A DNA stretch of 8,532 nucleotides from Ruminococcus sp. AF31-8BH (GTDB taxonomy: Bacteria > Bacillota > Clostridia > Lachnospirales > Lachnospiraceae). The notes under the pieces are model-generated. The model was given only the letters and a program-made list of their open reading frames with translations, was not told the origin of the DNA and did not search any database. The stretch spans positions 1 to 8,532 of the forward strand of contig NZ_QTVN01000034.1 of the NCBI RefSeq assembly GCF_003460605.1, given 5' to 3'. This document shows positions 1 through 5,253 of the stretch, in pieces. The stretch's first letter is position 1; the number at the start of each line of letters is the position of its first letter. Both the position numbers and the translations under genes were made by a program.

Positions 1-219
1 AATGGATGTACCGCTAATTTCAGAATAGGCGTACCGTTCGGGCAGAATTTGCATCTGGAAGAAACAAAGAAATATTTCAAATATGTAAAAGTAAACAACG
101 ATGAAAACGGGCGAAACAGAGTTATGCATGGATTCGTTCATCCCCGTTTTTGGAGCAAGGAGAACTTCGAACAACTCATTCATCATATTGCTGTTCTTTC
201 ACCTTACTCAAAGTTTTAA
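1..219 (+). CDS. C-terminal part of an unrecognised protein (cut by window edge)
   Basis: Frame 1 is open from the window edge for 72 codons and ends at TAA 217-219; the start lies outside the window. I do not recognise the family. The visible tail is hydrophilic and rich in aromatic residues and histidine (for example HGFVHPRFW and QLIHHIAVL), with no membrane segment and no motif I can assign. Codon use looks normal for a low-GC Firmicute. It is the only feature in this frame and is followed by about 370 bases before the next gene, so it probably ends its own transcription unit. The length of open frame and natural-looking composition support a real gene, but with no start visible and no recognised homologue the call stays moderate. 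Confidence 0.5.
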   Translation, partial: NGCTANFRIGVPFGQNLHLEETKKYFKYVKVNNDENGRNRVMHGFVHPRFWSKENFEQLIHHIAVLSPYSKF

Positions 220-331
220 TCTATAACTTCGCTTTGAAATACGTTTGGAATACTCGCTTGTGATTCTGAGGAACCATCTTGAAAGGATCTGCGTTTAGCA
301 ATTCCGATTGAGATTTCACCTGTTTTAAGAG

Positions 332-362
332 ATTTAATAACTGTTATATTTTGTTATTAAAT
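332..362. repeat. AT-rich perfect inverted repeat, 10-base arms
   Basis: ATTTAATAAC (332-341) and GTTATTAAAT (353-362) are perfect inverted copies around an 11-base loop. There is no T-run directly after it on either strand, so it is not an obvious terminator. It opens a wider cluster of repeats that continues to 509. Confidence 0.6.
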
Positions 363-377
363 TCTCCGCAAACCCTT

Positions 378-509
378 GAAAACACTGAATTTATCACTGG
401 TGAGCTTTCCCTTATTGTTTCCCTTGTGTTATATTGTCCCACCAGTGTTTTCGAACTCTGATAAGGGCAAATACAAGGGCAAGAAAATCCTATAAAACAG
501 TATAACACA
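378..509. repeat. Nested inverted and direct repeats in a gene-free stretch
   Basis: This lies in the gene-free stretch 220-594. Several perfect repeats interlock. GAAAACACTG (378-387) is inverted at 443-452. CACTGGTG (395-402) is inverted at 440-447. TTTCCCTT occurs twice 12 bases apart (406-413, 418-425), and AAGGGCAA, its near reverse complement, also occurs twice 12 bases apart (463-470, 475-482). TTGTGTTATA (424-433) is inverted at 500-509. Paired short direct repeats on both sides of a central segment are typical of recombinase arm sites, replication iterons or transfer origins; which of these applies cannot be decided from sequence alone. No T-run terminator is evident. Bases 220-331 and 510-578 show nothing I can assign. 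Confidence 0.6.
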
Positions 510-594
510 AAATAAAAGTGACATGGTGAACTGATTGAAATGCTTCTGATTTTTGCAACAAATGATTGATTTAACGATAAGGAGATTTGATACG

Positions 595-834
595 ATGAGA
601 ACAATATTTGCAGAATACAATCCCAAGCGCAACAGTATTGATGTTTATACCTCTGTTGGCTATATGCTCCGCATTGACTGTTGGGAAGCTGAAAAGGACT
701 TAAAAACCACATCAGGATCAGACTGTGCATTAAACGCACTCGCCATTGATGATCCTCTTGAATATGCAAGATTATATCTTGATGGAAATTTGCAGATGTG
801 GGTAGATGCGGAAGACTCATTAGATATTTTTTAA
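595..834 (+). CDS. Small DUF6061-like protein, 79 residues, unknown function
   Basis: The ATG at 595 is chosen because AAGGAG (579-584) sits 10 bases upstream. The same frame is open further upstream to a TTG at 553, but that start has no comparable ribosome binding site. The 79-residue product is acidic at its C-terminus and has no membrane segment or signal peptide. It begins MRTIFAEYNPKRNSIDV and contains DDPLEYARLYLDGNLQMWV. From memory this resembles the small DUF6061-type proteins common in Firmicutes, where function is unknown; I cannot verify the match. A typical layout is a short beta-rich first half with a CWEAE segment, followed by a helical DPLEYA..YLDGN segment. A hairpin 85 bases downstream (919-949) may terminate it. 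It has no obvious functional link to the metal genes, which are on the other strand. Confidence 0.65.
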   Translation: MRTIFAEYNPKRNSIDVYTSVGYMLRIDCWEAEKDLKTTSGSDCALNALAIDDPLEYARLYLDGNLQMWVDAEDSLDIF

Positions 835-918
835 TTTTTAAACAAATACAACAGTTTAAATAACTATTAGCTACAATATTTCCGGAAAATTCATCATAGG
901 TTTGTATAAACGCAAAGA

Positions 919-949
919 AACGGCGGCTCTGAAAATCAAAGTCGCCGTT
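919..949 (+). terminator. Candidate intrinsic terminator after the DUF6061-like gene
   Basis: AACGGCG (919-925) pairs perfectly with CGCCGTT (943-949), extended inward by a G-T wobble. On the plus strand it is followed after about 12 bases by a T-rich run (961-971). The delayed T-tract makes it weaker than a textbook terminator. The remainder of 835-1017 holds only a small second hairpin (TGCCG/CGGCA, 972-986) and no gene. Confidence 0.45.
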
Positions 950-1017
950 CTAAATTGTCTGGTTTTTCTTTTGCCGTCATGCGGCAGATAATCAATTCAT
1001 TCTATTTTGAACTTCTT

Positions 1018-1410
1018 TTATGCTACCTGATGTCTGCAATAGGAATGAATCGCCAAGAATGTAAACACAAATAATTCAATTCCTGCCGAAATCAAAATAA
1101 CATGCGGTGTCCAGAAACTCATTCCACCGATATTCAGATAATTGAAATTTGCAAGCTGAGAAAGGAAATTGTTCTGCATACCAATTCCGGCAGATGGAAG
1201 TATGGTAGAGAGCCATGTTGCTCCCATCGCCACATAAGCAAAAAGCGGCATGAGAAGAACTACGATAGAGATCAGCAAAACTGTCAATGTGTCTTTACAT
1301 TTTGCAGACAGGAACAACATACAGCTAACCGTTGCTAATACAGAAAGTAAGCCCGCTGCTGCGAGAATTATCTGCAACTGCCCCAGATTGATGTTTGGCA
1401 GGTTACAGTC
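1018..1410 (-). pseudogene. C-terminal fragment of an ABC-2-type transporter permease
   Basis: On the minus strand this frame reads from about 1410 (DCNLPNINLGQLQ...) to TAA at 1018-1020, about 130 codons. The only late starts are a TTG at 1377 and an internal ATG, neither with a ribosome binding site. The fragment has three strongly hydrophobic segments and a short polar end (HSYCRHQVA). The motif GGMSFWTPHVILISAGIE, followed by a last helix and a charged tail, is typical of the final part of ABC-2-type permeases that pair with an ATP-binding subunit in Firmicutes; that family call is from memory. All N-terminal helices and any ATPase gene are missing. The preceding bases encode the start of a different gene (acr3) in another frame, so this is a severed remnant and not a short intact protein. 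Confidence 0.65.
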
Positions 1411-1457
1411 AGGTAACGCTGGAAAAAACTAATTCCTGAATTTGATTCTTTTTTCAT
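1368..1457 (-). pseudogene. acr3: 5' remnant of arsenite efflux permease acr3, truncated after ~18 codons
   Basis: A well-formed start lies 19 bases after the arsR stop: AAGGAGAG (1466-1473 complement), an 8-base spacer, then ATG at 1457. The first 18 residues, MKKESNSGISFFQRYLTV, match the start expected of Acr3/ArsB-type arsenite permeases, which open with FF-x-RYLT followed by a tryptophan and the first helix. The expected helix never appears. The frame continues as TCQTSIWGSCR and stops at TAA 1368-1370, a total of 29 codons. From about 1410 the DNA instead encodes the tail of an ABC permease in another frame. The arsR-acr3 order is the common Firmicute arsenic operon, which supports the identification. 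The protein cannot function. Confidence 0.65.
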
Positions 1458-1476
1458 GATATCTGCTCTCCTTAAA

Positions 1477-1776
1477 TTATTTACAACAATCCCCGTCACC
1501 GCATCCAAGGCAAGTAAGGGATTCTATAAAGTGTTTGTAATTCATCAATGTCTCACAATTCAAAGAATAGTGATGCCATTTTCCTTCCTTACGATCATTC
1601 ACAAGGCCGCATCCTACCAGTATCTTCATATGATGGGATAAAGTTGGCTGGGTAATTTCAAATCTTTCCAAAAGTTTACACCCGCACTTTTCTCCATCCG
1701 ACAGCATCTGTACAATTTCCAGCCGGTTCGCATCGCCCAAAGCCTTGCATATCAAAGCCACATCCATTGCATTCAT
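1477..1776 (-). CDS. arsR: ArsR-family arsenic/antimony-responsive transcriptional repressor
   Basis: This 99-residue winged-helix regulator has the normal ArsR size. It contains the helix-turn-helix segment ITQPTLSHHMKIL (about residues 43-55) followed by the wing RKEGKWHHYSL. Metal-binding candidates are Cys31 and Cys33 (EKCGCK), at the position of the ArsR arsenite site, plus an unusual C-terminal cluster Cys89, Cys92, Cys97 and Cys98. It should repress its own operon and release DNA when trivalent arsenic or antimony binds. The start at 1776 has only a weak ribosome binding site (GTGATG about 8 bases upstream); Met4 at 1767 is an alternative. It has its own promoter and palindrome upstream (1801-1838) and is separated from the cad operon by a terminator. 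Its expected target gene acr3 is truncated directly downstream, so the regulator may now control nothing but itself. Confidence 0.9.
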   Translation of the reverse strand: MNAMDVALICKALGDANRLEIVQMLSDGEKCGCKLLERFEITQPTLSHHMKILVGCGLVNDRKEGKWHHYSLNCETLMNYKHFIESLTCLGCGDGDCCK

Positions 1777-1800
1777 ATTGACACATCACATTGATCATTG

Positions 1801-1828
1801 TCTATGTTCAATATAATATATACATAGA
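1801..1828. promoter_or_regulatory. Candidate ArsR operator palindrome
   Basis: TCTATGT (1801-1807) is inverted perfectly as ACATAGA (1822-1828), with a 14-base AT-rich centre. It covers the -10 box and the spacer of the arsR promoter, the position expected for autorepression. Binding by this ArsR is inference. Confidence 0.5.
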
Positions 1829-1838
1829 TATTTGTCAA
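1810..1838 (-). promoter_or_regulatory. arsR promoter (sigma-A type)
   Basis: On the minus strand TTGACA (1833-1838) and TATATT (1810-1815) are separated by exactly 17 bases. The start of arsR lies 33 bases beyond the -10 box. The -35 box is perfect and the -10 box is one base from consensus. Confidence 0.7.
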
Positions 1839-1850
1839 TGTATGCATTTT

Positions 1851-1880
1851 AAAAAAGAGAATCAAGTTTTTGATTCTCTT
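1851..1880 (-). terminator. Intrinsic terminator closing the cad-redox operon
   Basis: An 11-base perfect stem, AAGAGAATCAA (1855-1865) and TTGATTCTCTT (1870-1880), has a 4-base loop. On the minus strand it is followed by T residues (a run of six at 1851-1856, partly in the stem). It begins 31 bases after the last stop codon of the iron-sulfur subunit gene and lies just before the arsR promoter, so it separates the two metal-responsive units. Confidence 0.85.
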
Positions 1881-1911
1881 CATACATTCATTATAGCTTT
1901 TATCATCCATT

Positions 1912-2631
1912 TTATTTGCCCCAAACAGCCGCTGCATTCGACCTTACAAGCAGTTCTTCCACAGGCAGACCAATCGGACAAATATCATGACAAGATAACG
2001 ACTTCCCGCATCCTTCAAAAAATCTCTTCTTATATTCAGCAGAAATCTCATTCAAATGAGTGCTTTCCTGTTCTTCATTCAGAATCCGAAATGCGTTGAC
2101 TGCAGCAACAGTGCCTGCGAAAGTCCCATTTGCAGAGAAGTTAGGACACACTTCAAGGCAACAGCCACACATCAGACAGCGTGCCGACTGGTATCTCGGT
2201 TCATGTGTCCACGAACTCATATAAGCTTCACTTTCAAGCCAAAGGTTCAGTTTTTTCAAATTTTCAAACAGATTTGACCGGTCAACGATCAAATCTCTTA
2301 CAAGCGGAAATTTGCTTAAAGGTTCCAAGATGATTGTAGAACCTTTTAACGTATGTAGAAATGTAGAAAATGTAGAGCATGCCAACCTCGGACGTTCGTT
2401 AATCAGCATGGCGCAAGCCCCACATTTTCGCACCATACAGCTACATTCCCAGCTGATGGGAGTAACTATATTTCCTGAGTTATCTTTCAAAGGGGTTCTA
2501 CTGTTCAATTCCTTTAGAACAGTGGCAACAGAGCTGTTTTTGCTTCCGTCATACTCAAATTCCTGCCAATAACTGTCTGATTTCTGACTCTCCTGCCGCC
2601 TGATTCTTATTTTATATACCAAGTGAATCAC
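1912..2631 (-). CDS. frdB: Fumarate reductase/succinate dehydrogenase-type iron-sulfur subunit
   Basis: This 239-residue protein has the full cysteine pattern of SdhB/FrdB. The [2Fe-2S] cysteines are Cys65, Cys70, Cys73 and Cys85 (C-x4-C-x2-C-x11-C), with an extra Cys63. The second domain has Cys152, Cys155, Cys158 and Cys162 (CLMCGCCLEVCP) and Cys208, Cys214 and Cys218 (C-x5-C-x3-CP), matching the spacing that builds [4Fe-4S] and [3Fe-4S] clusters. It should pass electrons between the cytochrome subunit and the flavoprotein on the cytoplasmic face. It starts at GTG 2631, overlapping the flavoprotein stop by 4 bases (GTGA), with only a weak AAAGG upstream, so translational coupling is likely. 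Length is normal for the family. Whether it works as a fumarate reductase or succinate dehydrogenase cannot be read from sequence; the frd symbol is provisional. It is the last gene of the operon. Confidence 0.9.
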   Translation of the reverse strand: MIHLVYKIRIRRQESQKSDSYWQEFEYDGSKNSSVATVLKELNSRTPLKDNSGNIVTPISWECSCMVRKCGACAMLINERPRLACSTFSTFLHTLKGSTIILEPLSKFPLVRDLIVDRSNLFENLKKLNLWLESEAYMSSWTHEPRYQSARCLMCGCCLEVCPNFSANGTFAGTVAAVNAFRILNEEQESTHLNEISAEYKKRFFEGCGKSLSCHDICPIGLPVEELLVRSNAAAVWGK

Positions 2632-4172
2632 CGCCTTTCTGGAACAGGTACAAAGGAAATCTGTATCTGCTTTCCATCAAATCTGGCTACCGTTGTTTTA
2701 AGGTAATCATCGTCATTGCTCTTCGGATAATCCTCTCGCCAGTGTGCACCACGGCTTTCTTTTCTTGCAAGAGCACTCTTTAGAACTGCCATGCCAAGCA
2801 ATGGAAGATTTCCTGTCAGCGCTTGTACCGTTTGAATCCCATTTAACAACGTATTCTCATTTCTGACAACGCCCATAGTCTCCTGCATCACTTTGTTTAA
2901 TTGCTTTATTTCTGAAATTTGAGACGCTGGTGGAAAATCTATCTGTGTCGCACAAGATAGATCTACTACATCTGCCTGTTCGCATGCTGATTTTGCCGCA
3001 ACACGTCCTCCGTATAACGCTCCTAACAGAGAATTTCCACCAAGACGGTTGGCACCATGATATTGGGCACAGCATTCTCCGGCAGCGCAAAGATTCTGAA
3101 TCGGCGTTCTGTGCTGCTCATCCACCAGAATGCCTCCCATAAAATAGTGAATTCCCGGTAAAACAGACACCGGTTCCTTTCGTATATCTTTATGCAGATA
3201 GGTCATACAATCGTCTGCCAGACCAGATAGCTTATTTGAAATAATCTCCTCCGATATTTCCGTCATGTCAAGAAATACCTCTGATTCATGGCTGACCTTC
3301 CATATCTCTCTGGCGGTAATATCTCGTGGCATCAGATTTCCAAGCTCCGGGTATTTTTCCTCCATGAAATACCATTGTTTTCCATCTTTCATGGCAAACA
3401 ACCTGCCACCTTCCCCTCTGGCCGCCTCGCTGATGAGCATGCGTTTTCCACCACATTTCACAGTTGTCGGATGGTACTGGATCATCTCGCCATTTGCCAG
3501 AGGAACACCAAGCCGGAACAATTCTGCGGTGACTTCTCCTGTATTGCTCAGCGAACCCGTTGTATTTCCAAACAATCCGTGCATACCACCGGTGGCAACA
3601 ATAACCGCATTCCCCGGTAATTCCACAGTCTCCTGACTGTATTCATCCCTGATTACGCAGCCACAACAAATATTGCCACACAGACGAAGTGTTAGGAAAG
3701 AATGATGGCTGAACCGTTCTACCATACCAGATGCTTCTTTCCTGCGAACAGCGTCTATCATAGCTGTCATGATCTGCTTCCCGGTATCGCTCTGTGCAAA
3801 AGCAGTCCGTTTCTTTTTCTGCCCGCCAAAATTCCGCAGATCCACATCATCATAGCCACTCATGTTAAATTTAACTCCAAGTTTTAGCAGCCAGTGCACC
3901 AGCTCCGGTGCTGCCTGTGTCATTCCCCAAACTGCATTTGGATCTGCCAGACCACATGCTGCCTTTATTGTATCTGTAAAATGTTCTTCGGGACTGTCGT
4001 TTTCATCTTTTGTATTCAAAGCTGCGTTGATACCGCCCTCCGCCATAACAGACTGTGCCCGCTCTGACGGAAGGGAGGAAACCAGTTTTACATTGCATCC
4101 ATTTTCCGCTGCCTGCAAAGCCGCTGAAAGTCCTGCCAGTCCAGCACCTATAATAACAATTGTCTTACTCAT
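2628..4172 (-). CDS. frdA: Fumarate reductase/succinate dehydrogenase-type flavoprotein without flavinylation His
   Basis: ATG 4172 is preferred over the in-frame ATG at 4184. It overlaps the cytochrome gene stop by 4 bases (ATGA) and has GGGTGG 8 bases upstream. The 514-residue product opens with a Rossmann FAD motif (GAGLAGL, residues 9-15). Active-site motifs of the fumarate/succinate family are all present: YHPTT (His234), ARGEGG (Arg252), HYFMGG (His342) and GANRLGGNS (Arg376), with a family-typical RGAHWREDYP near residue 474. In membrane-bound SdhA/FrdA a His just before the AEGG motif binds FAD covalently; here the aligned residue is Gln40 (RAQSVMAEGG), suggesting non-covalent FAD, as in L-aspartate oxidase. 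It is also shorter than usual SdhA/FrdA (about 580-600). It has no signal peptide, so it is cytoplasmic. The adjacent frdB and cytochrome genes argue against NadB. Confidence 0.88.
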   Translation of the reverse strand: MSKTIVIIGAGLAGLSAALQAAENGCNVKLVSSLPSERAQSVMAEGGINAALNTKDENDSPEEHFTDTIKAACGLADPNAVWGMTQAAPELVHWLLKLGVKFNMSGYDDVDLRNFGGQKKKRTAFAQSDTGKQIMTAMIDAVRRKEASGMVERFSHHSFLTLRLCGNICCGCVIRDEYSQETVELPGNAVIVATGGMHGLFGNTTGSLSNTGEVTAELFRLGVPLANGEMIQYHPTTVKCGGKRMLISEAARGEGGRLFAMKDGKQWYFMEEKYPELGNLMPRDITAREIWKVSHESEVFLDMTEISEEIISNKLSGLADDCMTYLHKDIRKEPVSVLPGIHYFMGGILVDEQHRTPIQNLCAAGECCAQYHGANRLGGNSLLGALYGGRVAAKSACEQADVVDLSCATQIDFPPASQISEIKQLNKVMQETMGVVRNENTLLNGIQTVQALTGNLPLLGMAVLKSALARKESRGAHWREDYPKSNDDDYLKTTVARFDGKQIQISFVPVPERR

Positions 4173-4708
4173 AGATATTGCCACCCAATATAATATAAAA
4201 TAACCGCTCCCGCTATAAAAAGAAGAAGCACCGAAAGGATCAAATAAATATCACTCCTTCGTTCTTTATAACTGATGATTCCCAGTGATACGAGCAATGG
4301 GCGGATATTGATAAAAATATGGACAAAGATTGCCGCTACGAACAAAAGCTGAGTTACCATCTTTACCGTTGTAAAAGGGAACAAAATATATGTCCCATTC
4401 TGCACCTTTCCAAACAAGCCAATATGGAATAACAGCAGAATCATTATTGCCATCCCACTGGCTCGTCTCGCCCAAAATATGACGTTTTGTTTCAGATACA
4501 TTTTTCCTGATTGCTTCGCTGTCTGTAAACTCTGAACTGTCAGGATGACACCAATCACCGTATGCACAACAAGAATACCAACACCAACCCATGCAAGAAG
4601 TTTCCCTGCACTACTTCCAACTCCGTTCAGCATAAAGCTGCCCATGATTCCATGAATCATAAAAATGAGAAGCATTAAAACAGACAAAATCGTATTCCAT
4701 TTTCTCAT
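4169..4708 (-). CDS. Five-helix cytochrome b-like membrane subunit of the reductase
   Basis: This 179-residue, very hydrophobic protein has about five membrane helices (roughly residues 5-27, 37-58, 84-101, 117-137 and 154-174). Four histidines sit inside or at the ends of helices: His19, His49, His95 and His130. That number and placement fit axial ligands for two b hemes, as in the single-polypeptide cytochrome b subunits of succinate dehydrogenase/fumarate reductase from Gram-positive and epsilon-proteobacterial species. It would anchor the FrdA-FrdB pair to the membrane and exchange electrons with quinones. I do not recognise the exact family, and the heme count is inference. The start at 4708 is preceded by GAGGTGA (4720-4726), which overlaps the stop of the upstream gene. 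Its stop overlaps the flavoprotein start by 4 bases, indicating coupled expression of the complex. Confidence 0.75.
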   Translation of the reverse strand: MRKWNTILSVLMLLIFMIHGIMGSFMLNGVGSSAGKLLAWVGVGILVVHTVIGVILTVQSLQTAKQSGKMYLKQNVIFWARRASGMAIMILLLFHIGLFGKVQNGTYILFPFTTVKMVTQLLFVAAIFVHIFINIRPLLVSLGIISYKERRSDIYLILSVLLLFIAGAVILYYIGWQYL

Positions 4709-4718
4709 AAATTCCCGC

Positions 4719-5237
4719 TCACCTCATTTCTTCGCTGTCCATGATCATATAGTCCATCTGTGTTAGCGTTGTAACGTCAATAAAATCATCCGATGCCAGG
4801 AATACATCATACTTTCCACTTACCACTCTTGATAGCATCATTGTGTTACTGTACTCTTTCAGATCTACGAAAAAACCGGCCTGTTTCAACCTGTCACAGA
4901 GTTTCTTAGCATAACTGACAAGCGGATAATCCGTCTCAGATACATATAACCGAAAACTAATGTCCGTTTTCATGAGATCTGTTTCATTTGTTTCCGAATC
5001 GTCCAGTGCCAATTCTTTTAATTTATTCCGGGTGTTCTCGTTGTCGAGACCATCTGACATCATATTAATACCGAGAACATAAGAGCCTTCCAACTGTGCG
5101 GAGGCTTGAGCCGCCTTTTTTGACTTCGGTGTTGCTCCTGTGACTGCATCAATCATAGAAGGCGGTGAATGTAATATGACACCAAAACCTACAAGAAAAA
5201 CAATCGTAACAACTAACAGAATCAGTTTTCGTTTCAC
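4719..5237 (-). CDS. Membrane-anchored DAVTGAT-motif protein with solute-binding-protein-like region
   Basis: This is a 172-residue protein of no clear family. It starts at GTG 5237 with GAGGTGGG (5241-5248) just upstream, 16 bases after cadA. Residues 5-22 form one membrane helix preceded by MKRK, so the rest is probably outside the cell. Residues 30-36, DAVTGAT, match the D-x-x-[ST]-G-A-[ST] site where ApbE-type transferases attach FMN to Thr. However, only about 30 residues precede the motif, too few for a normal FMN-binding domain. The remainder resembles pieces of a family-5 (peptide/nickel) solute-binding protein: LGINMM..LDNENTRNKLKELALD (about 55-79) and FRLYVS..AKKLCDRLKQAGFFVDLKEY..MLSRVVSGKYDVFLAS (about 95-149). 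It is far shorter than true solute-binding proteins (about 500). Its place before the cytochrome gene suggests an extracytoplasmic partner of the reductase. Both similarities are pattern-level only. Confidence 0.6.
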   Translation of the reverse strand: MKRKLILLVVTIVFLVGFGVILHSPPSMIDAVTGATPKSKKAAQASAQLEGSYVLGINMMSDGLDNENTRNKLKELALDDSETNETDLMKTDISFRLYVSETDYPLVSYAKKLCDRLKQAGFFVDLKEYSNTMMLSRVVSGKYDVFLASDDFIDVTTLTQMDYMIMDSEEMR

Positions 5238-5253
5238 ATTCCCACCTCATTTC

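Noticed and set aside
344..820. 158-residue minus-strand reading frame and the overlapping 67-residue frame at 429-632
   Set aside because: The longer frame covers the better-supported DUF6061-like gene on the opposite strand, and both cover the repeat cluster; neither has a good ribosome binding site and the composition looks like a reverse-strand shadow.
1102..1432. Plus-strand reading frames of 78 and 60 residues
   Set aside because: They are reverse-strand shadows of the ABC permease remnant and acr3 start, with no ribosome binding sites.
2628..4172. Flavoprotein as L-aspartate oxidase (NadB)
   Set aside because: The missing FAD-linking His and moderate length fit NadB, but the HYFMGG motif and operon with iron-sulfur and cytochrome subunits fit the fumarate/succinate complex better, and no nadA or nadC is present.
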